Notes: generated from the sequence alone by a model not told the origin. A DNA stretch of 64,000 bases from Abelmoschus esculentus (GCA_035048815.1 JAUCBN010000035.1:8010501-8074500); one strand, 5' to 3'; positions 23,404-35,149 are shown, counted from the stretch's first letter. Numbers and translations are program-made.

Positions 23404-24860
23404 CCACTACCCAGTATATCTCTTTTCTTATCTATGTATGAGTTGATGATATCTTCTTGTCTACCAAATAGTTGCCATAATCTTCTTTCATAAAATCGTT
23501 CTGGGAGGTTTTATAAAACTAGAGTGACTGATTGACTTTCTTTCGTTCTCTTCTGATGCCTTCCTTTTGTTGTCTTCTTTCTCTCTATTGTATCTATTTC
23601 TCTCAATAGGCTTGATTACTACTATTCAAAAGGTGATCTTCATCCACGATCCCTTTTGTTTAGATTTTGTTACACTTGATCACCCAACTTTAAAAATAAT
23701 TATTCTTGTCACTTATGTTCGAAAATATTTTTATTTTGATCCCCATACTGTTAACATCTAATAATAAAAAATTCAATTTTTAATTTTACCCCTAAACTTT
23801 TAAACTTTTATTTTTTACCATCTTTTCTAAATCTCAAACCATTACACTGCTTGTTTTGCAATAGCTTGAAGATTGCTTCTTTAGTGTATGTTTCCTGCAA
23901 ATAGCTAATCTACATGAAATAATAAAAAAAACATTTCTGTCTAACAGCCATATTTCCTGCAAATGCTTGCTGGTTCTACAGAAAAATGATTATAGTTTAT
24001 CTTTGACAGATTAATACCCCTTACATGATACTTCCTCTGACAAGGCAAAGATGGACACTATATTATAGTTTAACTTTGACAGACTAATATGAATGTAATT
24101 AGACCACAAGAAATCCGGCAGTTAACAGATATGAGATAACTAGAGCCCTGTTGAAAGATTTGGGGTGTCATGTGCAGTTTATTAAAATGAGGTTTTTATT
24201 TTATTAAAAATATTATTACTTTCAAAGATTTTGAGACCTTCTATAATTTATTAAAATATTATTACTTTTAAAGATGTGTTTGTTATTGAGTATCATTTCA
24301 TTCCTCAAGATCTCGTGAAGTTAGTTAGTAGGGAGACAGAGTATGGATAAGCTTAATGTTTGTTATTTTTTAATGGATTCATGTGTTACTTTTCGTTTGA
24401 AGAGTTTTCTCTTAGTTATTGTACTTTGATACCATTATAGATACTCTTTTCCTCCAAGGTTTAAGAAGTTTTTAATGAAGCCTATATCAATATCCACCTT
24501 TCAATCAAAATATATATATTTTAAAATTACTTTAATATATATAAATTTTTTCTTAAAAAAATTACCCCAATAAAAAATATTATTAGTTTATTCTATTATT
24601 AAATAGTAAAAAATTAAATACTAAACATTTAAAACTAAATATTTTTAGTTTCTCACCTAAAAAGTTATTTTTTTGTATTTTAAGTTTTAAATAATTATTT
24701 ATATATATTATAAATATTTAATTTAATTTCGTTATTTTTGCTCTTTTAAAGGTTTAGAGGTATTGTGTAGTCACTCCTTAACATAACTTAATTTAAGCTC
24801 ATCCTTTAGCACACATCTGGGTCATATCTTACCCCTTAACAGAGACGATATCACTAGGAA
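23404..24860. other. Intergenic DNA
   Basis: No coding text. A phrase TTATAGTTTA(A/T)CTTTGACAGA occurs at about 23991 and 24063, a short duplication. AT-rich runs dominate from 24180 to 24730. No element ends, RNA gene or promoter was recognised. Confidence 0.4.
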
Positions 24861-24926
24861 CATCCACATCTGGGTTTGATCCATTATAATTTCTTTCATT
24901 TAGAACTGTTGAAGGATTTTGTGCAG

Positions 24927-25192
24927 AAACTGCATGCCCTACACCATCTTATCTGCAACGATATGTTTTTATCAGAACCTAATATGCCAAAATCTATATG
25001 GCCTAGTAATTACTCAGGAAAAGAATGGGAAGAAGGATATTCAATTCCGCTTAATGTAAAGGTGAGCGCTGTCCTCATTATTTCATGTAGATTAGCTATT
25101 TGCAGGCAACATACATCAAAGCAAGCAATCTTCATGCTATTGCTATTGCAAAACAAGCAGAGCAATGGTTTGAGATGTGGAAAAGATGGTGA
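24927..25192 (+). pseudogene. Two-exon coding fragment of an unidentified gene
   Basis: A TTTTGTGCAG acceptor is followed by 45 open codons (24927-25061) ending AAG|GTGAGC. A second acceptor TATTTGCAG (to 25105) starts 29 codons (25106-25192) ending in TGA, and both exons are in phase 0. The translation includes IWPSNYSGKEWEEGYSIPLN and then NLHAIAIAKQAEQWFEMW, with ordinary soluble-protein composition. The gap between them is only 44 bases, shorter than usual plant introns, so the intron may be partly deleted. I do not recognise the family. No upstream exons were found, so this may be the tail of a lost gene or a captured fragment. Confidence 0.35.
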
Positions 25193-25619
25193 AAATAATG
25201 TTTCGAATGTTTGGGGTTAAATTAGAAATTAATCTTTTTTATTAATATTAGGTGTTCAAAACAAAAACAAAAATTCGAATGTAAGTGACAAGAATAGTAT
25301 TTTTAAAATTTAGGTGACTGAAATAGAATAAAAGGGACCACAAGTGAATATTACCCTTATTCATCAGTTTTTTCCACTAAGACCACCTGCTGGGTTTCAC
25401 AATTATGACAACAATTATGACATTAATCCTTCTGGTAGCAGACACAATTATTTTATTATTAGAAATTTTAGATATAAAATAATAAATTTATGTAATCATT
25501 ATAATTATGACTATATCAATAAAATATATAAGTTTTGAGACAAATAAATATTATTATGTAAAACCAACAATTGTTTTTAATTTTAACAATGTTTAAAAAT
25601 AAATTTTAATTTAATATCT
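25193..25619. other. AT-rich spacer
   Basis: AT-rich sequence with TAATTATGA-type repeats. Nothing further recognised. Confidence 0.4.
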
Positions 25620-27230
25620 AAATTATACTCGATGTTTAATAGCCATTGTCACGTTTAACCGACCATAATGCATCAACCATATCCTAGAGTGACCCTCTTG
25701 GCAATTTCGATTTAATGATCCACTCAACAAATGGATCCGGTTTTTAATTCCCAAATGAGTTTTATACTCATTTAATATTCAAAATTTGGGTTATTTAAAT
25801 AATTAAACCCCTTCGCATATCGGAAATTCTCTCTGTAGTTCATGTCCTTTTGTTTCCTTTTATAATTTAGTCACCGATTTCAAATGTCTTTCTTTTATTT
25901 CCGATTTGTATCTTTGATTTTGCTTTTCTTTAATTTTAGTCAGTGATTTATGAAACTATTCTTTTCGGGTTTCGATTTTGTCCCAAGATTTCGTTTTTCT
26001 TATTATCTGGTCATTTCCAATAGAAAAAATCATTATCATATTTTATTTTATTTTCTTACATGTTTTTCTCTTTATATTTGTCTTATTTTCCATTTAATCA
26101 TTTACTTATTTATTAAAAATATGCATGGGTTCATACATGGTACTATCTAATGCATATTATCGTTTATCTTTCTTATTGTTAGTTATGTCCCCTACTTGTT
26201 TGTGCATGTTATGTGTTAATATTATGTTTTTATTTATCAAGTATATTAAAGTATGTCTTGATGTATGTATATCTTTTGATTTCTTTTATGGCGTGGTCTT
26301 GTATTTTGCTTGCATGTTTTAAATGTACATCCATTATTTATTTATTTTTATGTGCATTGTATGGTTATATGCTAGTCATTTGCTTAGACATCCTTTTAAA
26401 TTTTGTTGTATCTCTTTATGTTTTGCATGTATTGCATCATATTTTTATATAAGCTTATATATTACTTCCTCCGTTCCGTAAATAATGTTTTTATTGACTT
26501 TTTAAAAGTTAAAATTTTTAAACTTTAACTATAATTATTTTAATTGATTAATTTTTATAAATTATATATTTAAAATCTAATCAATTCGAGGTTTTTAAAA
26601 TATTTCTTCAATATTTTTATCAATAATAAATTTTAAATAATTAAGAGTCAAAGTTAAAAAAGATCGACCCAAAAGAGCTAATAAAAAACAATATTTATGA
26701 GATAAAGGGAGTAATAGCTTTGTTTTATCGCATGTTTTGCTTATCGTTGGTTTAAACTTGCATTTGAACTTAATATCAATTAATGCAATGTTTTGTTATT
26801 CGAATAAATGGGGCTAACACCAATCAAAGCGGTGATAGTTAGCGTTATTTTCGAATATAAAGACTACCAAATTTTAATTTAAAGCTACTTTAATTTGCAA
26901 AATCCAATATTAATAGAGCCAATTTTGGGCGGTTTGAGAATGCTAATACCTTTTTTTAACTGTAACCGACTTCTAAACTCATTTTCATTCAAATCTCTGT
27001 TTTAGTGATGTCCAGTCTACCTTAATGATAGATGATGACTCCAACATTTTTAAACCGTTTTTCAATGATTTTTTTATTATTTTTCCACCAATCTTTTTTA
27101 CCCACTATTTTTCAATATTTTAATTTGTTTTCCAAATATTTTCCGACATTTTTCCAACATGTTTAAATCTACTCGTTTTTGAACGATTTCCAAACCTTTT
27201 CAACGTTTCAATTAAATTTTTAATTTGTTT
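25620..27230 (+). repeat. LTR remnant, family B (second copy), carrying a MITE
   Basis: The part from about 26760 to 27070 aligns with 760-960 at the window start: the GTAACCGACTTCTAAACTC and GATGTCCAGTCTACC phrases correspond in order and spacing. Upstream text (GGTTATTTAAATAATTAAACC near 25790, then TTTCC(T/G)-rich phrases) is typical of the first half of such LTRs, but that part is inference. A Stowaway-like MITE at 26465-26711 splits it. No duplication could be identified, so its ends are approximate. Confidence 0.5.
26465..26711. mobile_element. Stowaway-like (Tc1/mariner) MITE
   Basis: About 247 bases with terminal inverted repeats: CTTCCTCCGTTCCGTAAATA at the left, and reverse complement CTCCCTTTATCTCATAAATA at the right. 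TA dinucleotides flank it at 26463-26464 and 26712-26713. A CTCCCTCCGT-type end, TA target and ~250-bp length are standard for Stowaway. AT-rich and without coding capacity. Confidence 0.8.
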
Positions 27231-27239
27231 TTAATTTTT

Positions 27240-27617
27240 CAGATTTTCAACACGTACAATATAAAATTTTTATTTTAAAAAGGATAGCTACACTAATCGA
27301 TCCAAAAAAAAAACTATAATGTATAGTTCTGTACATGAGTTATATTGAATCTCCTAACTACAATGTTAACAAAAAGAGGAGAGAGAAAAAGGCAACTAAA
27401 CCATATCCTTATAATAATCTCCTTAATTCACTACAAAATCATCTTCACATGGTGTCTTCATTTTGTATCAGCTTGTAATGTACAACTTCTGCATCGCCCT
27501 TGATCTCAAGAATTCCTTGTCATGATCTCTTCTCCATGGGCTGCCAATTCCTTATCAAGGAAATACTCGATGCTTTCCTTCTCAAATTCAATCCAGTTCC
27601 TTCAACCGCCACAAAAA
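27240..27617 (-). other. 3' flank / 3' UTR of the CDPK gene
   Basis: Lies downstream of the kinase stop codon on the minus strand. It probably carries the 3' UTR; composition is mixed close to the stop and AT-rich beyond. Several AATAAA-like strings are possible signals, none decisive. Confidence 0.4.
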
Positions 27618-29993
27618 TCAGACGAATATATCGTCACGCCGCTTCTTTGGGTTCGATTCAGGGTTTCCTTTTCTCATCATTGTAACAAACTCATCGTAGT
27701 TGATCCTTCCATCCTGTAAAATTGTTTTTCAAACAATTGGTGATCAATCTGCTTTGAAAATGAAAATGCATGCATGCATGTATGTATGATTTGCTTACGT
27801 TGTCAGTATCTACTTCTGAAATGATTTCCTTTATGTCTCTGCCATCATGCATGCCATATTCACGTAGAACTTGCTCTAGTTCTTCTGTCGTAATGAACCT
27901 GAAAAATGTAGGCATATATACATACACTGCAGAAAGGAGAAAATTGCAGAAGATAATGAAACTAGCTGCAGTATCATCACTATGGTTACCCGCTATTTTC
28001 TTTATCAAAGTGTTGGAAGGCATGGTAGAGATGATCTTCTCGATCCATTCGGTTCATATGCATCGTGGCCGTGATGAACTCGTCGTAGTCTATTGTTCCA
28101 TTTCCATCTGCATCCGCCTATATAATTTTTTCCCAAACAAAAATGAGTAAGAAAACAAAAAATATGTATCTTATAGACAAAGAAAAATTGGAATTGATCT
28201 TTGGAAATGACATACAGCTTCCATTAGCTGTTGAACTTCGAATTCGGAGAGTTTTGTTCCTTGCTTAGCGAGACCTTGCCTCAATTCTTCAAGTGTAATT
28301 GTCCCACTATTGTCAGTGTCCATGCCCTTAAACATCTCCTTCAATCCCATGATTTCTTCCTCCGATAAACAGCCGGCAATGACCTGACAATTTCAGCAAA
28401 AAAAGCGACTCTGAAACCGATTTCATGGAGTTATATAGCATTTAGAACTTTCAATGAATTGCTATTGATGTTTAATACCCTTAAAGCAACTTTCTTGAAC
28501 TGGTTCATTGCTTTAAACTGTTTGAGCCTGTTTAGCACCGAATTGTCGAGAGGTGTATCCGGTGCTTCGCCGTCCACTTTGATCCATGGATGTCCTGTTG
28601 ATACAATATAATCAGAAATCGTGCAAATAACATGGACGCCATTGCTGAATTTTAAGGAACACTACTTTGAGATTACGCATATAGATGAACTTACTTAGAA
28701 CCTGAACTGCTGTTAACCTCTGCTTGGGATCCAGAGTTAATATCTTCTTAACAAGATCTTTTGCTTGAGGTGAAATTTTGGGCCACGGAGCGCTCGTGAA
28801 ATCGACATGCCCACGTAAAATTGCAGTGAATATCCCGTTCTCGGATTCTATCAGGGAAAAGATGAACTACGTGTTGGATATGGACTGAAATTGTAACTGG
28901 TAGTATTTAGTTTGGATTCTGCTGTGGTTACTTGTGGACCAAGTTATTAATGATTAATCAATAAGATTTCTTGATGATCAAGGTAGAAGATATGCACACT
29001 CCAATTTTTTTTACAACCACAAATCAACGAAATTATGTCGAAAAGGTCGAGAAATGACAACGGAAGAAGTTACCTGCCCAGAACGGAGGAACACCGGATA
29101 GAAGAATATACAAGATAACTCCAATGCTCCATATATCAGCTTCTGGTCCATATTTCCTCTTTAGGACTTCAGGTGCAATATAGTATGCACTACCAACAAT
29201 ATCTTTAAATTCTTCATCTGTTCCAATGGAAAAATTAACCATTATACGTATAACAAAGAATCGAATGAAATGCGAATAGCCCCTAGCAATTGAGGAAATC
29301 ATCTCAACCTGGTTTGTAGAAGACTGATAGGCCAAAATCTGTGGCCTTCAAAGGGGAATTCTCCTCTTTGTTCAACAACAAGAAATTCTCAGGCTTGAGA
29401 TCCCTATGTATGACACCCATGGAATGGCATGTGTGCACAACTTGAACGATTGTCCGAAGCAAAGAAGCGGCTGCACGCTCGGTGTAATGACCCTTAACGA
29501 TGATCCGATCAAATAATTCACCACCAGCGCATAACTCCATCACCAGATTAATTGACTGCTTATCTTCATAAGCACCCTTGAGGTCCACAATGTTAGCCTG
29601 TCCTGTCAAGTGGTGCATAATCTGCACTTCCCGTCTAACATCGTCGATGTCCTCCTTATTAGATAGTTTCCTCTTGGCAATGGTCTTGCAAGCGAATTGT
29701 TCCCCGGTTTGCTTGTGGGTACACAAACGTGTGACCCCAAACTGTCCCCTGCCCAATTCTTTTCCGATGTTGTAGGTATCGTTAACGTCTTCCATAGGTC
29801 GGCCTAACACCGGACCGACCAAGGACAACGTGGAATGCTTGGAGGAGGCTCCACCTATGGAGAAGACTGAATCCCTCTGTACCGAACTCTCCATCTGAGA
29901 ACTGTCGGGATTGTTGTTGTCGTTATCCACCGCGGCATCTCCCTTTCCGTTGTTTTCATCGGTGGGACTGCTACGAAAGCAACAATTGCCCAT
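27618..29993 (-). CDS. CPK17/34-like: Calcium-dependent protein kinase, CPK17/CPK34-like
   Basis: Eight exons on the minus strand, all GT-AG and in phase: 29993-29309, 29217-29074, 28847-28695, 28594-28479, 28383-28216, 28117-27990, 27898-27799, 27713-27618; 529 aa. MGNCC at the N terminus fits myristoylation of Gly2 with nearby palmitoylation, hence membrane association. The variable domain to ~70 is Asn/Asp-rich. Kinase: GRGQFGV at 81-87, Lys103, HRDLKPEN from 196, DFG at 219-221, APE at 243-245. The autoinhibitory junction (RLKQFKAMNQFKKVALR) ends at 366. Four EF-hand loops start near residues 388, 424, 460 and 495 and keep their acidic ligands. The GPVLGRPMEDV and SPLKATDFGLSVFYKP phrases match the CPK17/CPK34 clade, which in Arabidopsis is pollen-specific and promotes pollen tube tip growth; that role here is inference. 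No inactivating change is seen. Confidence 0.95.
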
Positions 29994-30610
29994 TGTTAAG
30001 CGAGAGGGGGGTCAAGTGATGGTGGCCTTAATCAGGAGAAATTCGAAACCTTTTTTTCCTGATTGGGGCTGAAGAAAAGCCTTGATTGCAATGGAATGGA
30101 AAGAATGTATAGTTAGGGAATAAAGAACACAACATGTTGAAAGAAATGAGATTTTGAGAAGGAATTAGAGGGAATTTAGGATTAAAACTGTCCAAGTTGT
30201 GTGGAAACCAGTCATTGAGGTGTAATGTTTTAAGACAACAGTGCAGAGCATTTGTCGTGCCTCCACTCCATATTGCTAATAATACCGTTTCCTTTTTCAA
30301 TGGCCGAAAAGATACAAATTATGTAGCTCTTGTGTTCAGTGTTTTGGAGTACTTTGTTCTTTGCTAATGACACTACAAAATAATGAACAAGAAGAGTTTG
30401 TACTTTTCTGTATGTATGCATAACAAATGAAGGCATTTACATTGTTCCGACTGGTTGAAATGTATTTCTGGCTAACATATTTTTCAATTGAACTGGCTTG
30501 CTTTGCCAACGCTCACCAACTCTACTAGGATGACAATCCGACAAACAAGAAATGGTTAGTAGGCAAACTGTTATATATACGTGTATCCCAAAATTTTCGA
30601 ATCACTACAG
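29994..30610 (-). other. 5' flank of the CDPK gene
   Basis: Upstream of the kinase ATG on the minus strand. It should hold the 5' UTR and core promoter. CT-rich text appears near 30000 when read on the minus strand, as is common in plant leaders. No TATA box position can be assigned with confidence, and pollen-type cis elements were not verified. Confidence 0.4.
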
Positions 30611-31145
30611 CTAAATCGAACATCTTATTTCGCTTGAGAGAAGATAGCATATTGTCCGCCATTTCTTTTCTGCCAAACATAATATATGAAACCATTCCAA
30701 TCCAATGATAGTTGATTTCAAAGATTTCCTTTTACCAAATGTTTGCATCCATTCAACCATTTCCAGCCAACATCCTTGAGAAATATGGATATGGCAATCC
30801 TGTAGTAACAAACTCCAAACCTGCAAATAGAAATCACAACCAGCAAATGAATGGTCTCTCGTTTCCACTTCAGTTCTATAAAGAACACTTTATACTTGGT
30901 TACTTACCTTCCCTATTCAATAAGCACGAGTGGGCATTAAGGATAATTATGAACATACAATGGGACAATGGGTCTCCCTGCCGAACAGCCTTAGCACCAG
31001 AAAAATATCCCATCAAACCTCCATTTAGAGCAACAGAAAATATAAGATGGGTGATACAAGCCTGAATTCAATCCCAAGACCCTGAGTACTTGGAGAATAA
31101 GTCCCCAATATTAAAGAACCAAACGCTTTCCTAAGATCAATATAA
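30611..31145 (-). pseudogene. LINE reverse transcriptase and zf-RVT fragment
   Basis: On the minus strand: near 31140 NYIDLRKAFGS (RT motif A, with the catalytic aspartate of KAFD reading glycine), then about 31070-30950 CITHLIFSVALNGGLMGYF and AVRQGDPLS (RT motif B region), and at 30868-30611 a zf-RVT-like segment beginning ETRDHSFAGCDFYLQVW. A typical plant LINE has much more sequence between motif B and zf-RVT, including the FADD box, so an internal deletion joined these parts. Frameshifts occur. It lies about 600 bases upstream of the CDPK start codon. Confidence 0.75.
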
Positions 31146-32121
31146 TTTTAGCTCTTGTTAAATTAGACTTTGCTTCTACTAATATTTTAAGACTAAGTGA
31201 TTAATTGATGCAACACCCTAAAAACCGGTCTAATTGAAATTAAACTCAGACGATCAGAAATCCAACATCGAAATTAACTATATCATTGGCTTTTTACCAA
31301 ATGGTCAATTGTGTAAGTACTAGACTCAATTAGAGTCAATTTATTAAACAAGGAACATATTAAAAAAATATTCAAACATTATTTAGTGATTAAATTGTAA
31401 AAATTGAAACTATTAGAATAAAAGTACAAAATATAAAAAATTGAGGGACTAACCTTATAGTTATCCCCTCTCAAAGTGGAGTCATCATCACATGGCTTTA
31501 AGGAATTGAATTCCTTCTCCTCAAGGAAATCTCATACAGCAATTATTGATTTAAAAGATCAAAGAAAAGGAAAGAAAGCAAAAAGAAAGTTTACCCGTTT
31601 ATCTTTCTCAAGCAAGCATCACACCTCTTTCCATCAAGCTAGTACCTCTATTATTGAGTAGTTCTAAGTTTGAAGTTTCTTTAATTTCTTGACACTGTAC
31701 TATTATTATAGATCGGTTTAAAATATTGAAGGTAAAGAATTATCTAATCCATCGAAGTGCCACAAGATAAAGAATAAAGGAATCATCGTCTTAAAACTTT
31801 GAAAAGTTTCAAGAATAACGTAGCCAAAGTATCTGGAAAGATTAAATGTTTTTTTATTACATTATTTATTATTTATTGTATTGTTAACATTTTACAAAGT
31901 AAAATTATATTAAAATCCCGTAAAAGGTATTATTGATAAACTAATAAATCTAAAATTGTATCAAATTATTGATCATTGAATCATAGTATTGTAATTGAAA
32001 TCATCCATTCATTGAATAAGGTCATATCAATCATTATTATTGAATCATTAGATCATTGTTATTATTATTGTCATTGATATTGTTATTGAACTAATTACAG
32101 GACCTTAAATTCGAACAGACA
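31146..32121. other. Intergenic DNA, unassigned
   Basis: Contains one short open stretch (31476-31661) of basic, Ser/Lys-rich composition without family resemblance, and (ATT/ATC)-rich microsatellite-like text near 31960-32090. AACACCCTAAAAACCGG near 31211 is reminiscent of LTR starts but could not be extended. Confidence 0.4.
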
Positions 32122-32129
32122 TTGAATAC

Positions 32130-32889
32130 CTATGAAGCACGGGTACGCCGATTCATGGACATTCCGTGTACTAGATATATTTTCGGGACAGATACAGTGT
32201 GGGTACGACCAGGGGACATAACGAGAATATCCCGGATTAACAGGGTACGGCTGAAAATTATTTGAATACGTTAGGATATCGGAGGGGACGTTTCGGGGAC
32301 GGCGTCTGAATTAGATGCACGTACCTAGTGTAAAAATCCCGAGTTTAATCAATAAAAATAGCGAGGGAGGAGCTCCCCGAGTTTAACCAGCGGGGGATCG
32401 GGAGGGGAGGTGAAGATGAACAGTAAAACATTACTGTTTGACTACTTTTTTTATGCGTGGACCCGCTAAAATGTTTCTTTAATAAAAATATTACTCCATT
32501 TCACAACTATTATATTTTATTTTTAAATGTTTTATTATTAACTTTTAGTATTTTTATTAATAATTTTTAAAGTATTTTATTAATAAAATAATATTATTTT
32601 TATTTTTTAGTAATTTTATTTTATAATTATATATAATTTTTTTTTATAATTATCGCATTTTTATTGTACTTGCACACTATAATTCAAAAAATTATAACTG
32701 AATTTCAGTTTAATTTAAAAAATAATTTTTTTAATTTATTAAGCAGTATAAATATATATATATATTAAAATTTATTTTATATTTGCCGTATCTCTACGGT
32801 ACCTGTACCCTATAATTTTATAAATTACCGTTTTTCGTCCTCGTACCTGTTCCCGTATCTGTCCCCATATACGCATTGGTGCAACATAG
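32130..32889. mobile_element. Non-autonomous hAT element with perfect 8-bp duplication
   Basis: A 760-bp element flanked by identical TTGAATAC at 32122-32129 and 32890-32897. The left end reads CTATGAAGCACGGGTACG; the reverse complement of the right end reads CTATGTTGCACCAATGCG, so the terminal inverted repeat is CTATG-NN-GCAC plus weaker matches. The first ~300 bases are strikingly GC-rich for this region (for example GGGGACGTTTCGGGGACGG near 32285), while the middle is AT-rich. No transposase text. The 8-bp duplication and terminal repeat identify the hAT superfamily. Confidence 0.88.
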
Positions 32890-33190
32890 TTGAATACAAT
32901 TGCCATGTCATAAAATTTATGAGCTCATTGGTACGAAGTAGATTACGATCCTTGGTTTAAAGTTCTATTTGATGATAATAATGAGATATGATGAGATTTG
33001 ATCTTTTAACAATATTGGTAGGTTTGACCATTCATTAATTTAAAGATATTGGTTGAGAATTCGCATATTCACTCTGTCTTTTTGATCTAAGGGTTAATTT
33101 ATTAAATTAATTGATATAACTTGTTTTTAGATGCATTTACTATAAGAATATTTGAATTATTACATTGGTATTATTGACATTTATTGTATC

Positions 33191-33727
33191 TGATGAATGC
33201 CTAAAAGTGCTCAATTTTCACATCATTTCTCCACTCATTTATTGCTAATAAAGACAGAATTAAATGCAATAATAGATATTTTTGATTATTTTCCACATCT
33301 CAGCATCCGAATACTATTTTTATGAATTTATCCATTATTTGGCATAAAACAGATATGTTTGATAGTTTTCTTTCTTAGACAGGAAACTAGATCACAGAAA
33401 GAGCCAAAGAAGAAAATAGATGCTGAATTACAGATGAAGCATCCGTCACGACAATATTTTGAAGATTGTCGTGGCAGCGTAAAAAGACGACAAGTGATGC
33501 TCAACCGAAAGAGAAAAAGATACCGAAAGACAAAGAGTAAAACAAAGAAGACAACTCAGCTAGGAGGTCGAGCCCAAGCCAAACAGTAGGAAGAGACATT
33601 TTAGGAAATAAGATTTATTTAATATAATTTAATTAGGAATTAGATTTCTCTTCTGTTTAGAACTCTTTCCTTGTATGAAAAGATCAACTTAGGACTTGGC
33701 CTCTATAAGACACTTATTAGGTTTAGG
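33191..33727 (+). repeat. 5' LTR of the family-A element, U3 only
   Basis: Aligns with 37091-37626 of the 3' LTR and then stops. The missing ~760 bases include the rest of the LTR, and the primer-binding site is also gone. The break comes about 20-25 bases after the TATA-like CTATAAGACAC (near 33703), so essentially only U3 remains and is fused to gag-region sequence. Confidence 0.85.
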
Positions 33728-34830
33728 ACCAGAAGTGGATTACAATAAAGGACCCTGAAATACCTGCTCAAACAGTAGGTAAGACCCCTGAAATAGTAAT
33801 CCCTTAAGAAGCTACTGACGAAACATCTAAGGCATAGGAACCAGCAAATACTGCCGAAAACACTACCGCAGCAAAAGATGTCATAGCTGCACCACAGATA
33901 AGATTTCAGTACAATGAAAGGATCAAAGATCTGCGTCCACCACCACCTTTTCCACAAAGGTTAAAACAACAAAAGCAGGAGTACCAGTTTAACAAATTCC
34001 TGGATATACTTAAACAGGTACATATAAATATACCTTTAGTGGAGACAATTAAGCAAATGCTCAACTACGCCAAATTCCTTAAGGACATTATATCCAAAAG
34101 GACAAAATTTGGAGAATTTGAAATAGTTGTCGCAACGGAAGGATGTCTGGCAATGCTACATAAAAAGGCCACCACCAAAAGAAAAGATCCTATTAGCTTC
34201 ACCATACCATGTGCTATCGGTGACCAATACGTGGGTAAGGAACTATGCGACTTAGACGCCAGCATAAATCTCATTCCTAAGTCAGTATTTTAAAAACTAG
34301 GCATCGGACAAGCAAAACCAACAACAGTTATGTTGTAGCTGGCAGACCGCTCTTACGTACAACCAGAAGGAAAAATTGAAGATATTCTGGTAAGGGTGGA
34401 TAAATTTATTTTTCCTGCTGACTTCTTAATTCTTGATTGTGAAGCAGATGAGCACGCTCCGATCATATTAGGAAGGTCATTCCTAGACACAGGAAGATTG
34501 ATCGACTGTGAGAAAGGAGCATTGATCATAAGAGTCAATGATCAATAAGTAAAGATCAATGTATTTAAAAATCTAAGGCATCAGGATGAACCGGTTGAAT
34601 GCAAAAGAATTGAAGTTAAAACTGAGTTCAACTTCAATCTAGAAGTAGATTGCCTAAACAGTATTTGCCAAGGCAGCTCCTGTCGGTGCAGCACACCCCT
34701 TAAACAACAATACATTTGAAGGAAACCACCAGATGAGGAGACACCAATTGGAACATCAACTTCTCCTCTAGACAAAAGGGGGAAGATGGTTACTGTTGAA
34801 GATGCAATTTATTACACTTCTATAGTAACC
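33728..34830 (+). pseudogene. gag tail and retropepsin of the family-A element
   Basis: From ~33890 the frame reads FPQRLKQQKQEYQFNKFLD, then YAKFLKDIISK, then FTIPCAIGDQYVGKELCDL, a text typical of the gag-protease region of Athila/Tat-like elements. The catalytic DLGAS motif reads DLDAS (34257 region), a glycine-to-aspartate change expected to kill the protease. PIILGRSFLDTGR follows near 34470. Stops occur near 34293, 34338 and 34547. After 34800 the frame ends where RT should begin. Pseudogene by several independent lesions. Confidence 0.85.
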
Positions 34831-35149
34831 TAAAACTTCTATCTCTTAGTCCCTAATTTAGTTTTTATGACTTAGGAATTAGAATATTATTTTTAGTTTT
34901 AGGGTTTAGATTTTAAAACTCTCAAAATTTAGTTTTTCTCATAAAAAATTATTATTATTCAGCTTTTAGGTCCAATAAAAAAAATAAAGATAACCAAGCC
35001 CAAAATACGACCCAAACTCTAGGCGGAAAAATTACCGCCCATTAAAAATTATGTTGTTTCCACTGCCAACGGACACCAGCTGTAGAAGCGTCACATGCAC
35101 GCTAGCAGTCATTAATTATGCCCGCTCCCTCAATCGCCGCACCATTTCA

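Noticed and set aside
25950..26452. Three overlapping hydrophobic open frames
   Set aside because: T-rich LTR-remnant sequence gives Phe/Leu/Ile/Tyr by composition; no family match and no start context.
27691..28023. Open frame on the minus strand covering EF-hand text
   Set aside because: It is a read-through of CDPK exons 6-7 and their introns, not a separate gene.
29578..29775. Plus-strand open frame opposite the CDPK kinase exon
   Set aside because: Antisense shadow of a strongly conserved coding exon.
31476..31661. 61-codon basic open frame starting MESSSHGF
   Set aside because: No homology recognised, no upstream exon or promoter evidence; kept only as a note in the intergenic entry.
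33359..33589. Lys/Arg-rich open frame
   Set aside because: Falls inside family-A LTR U3; the equivalent position in other copies is broken.
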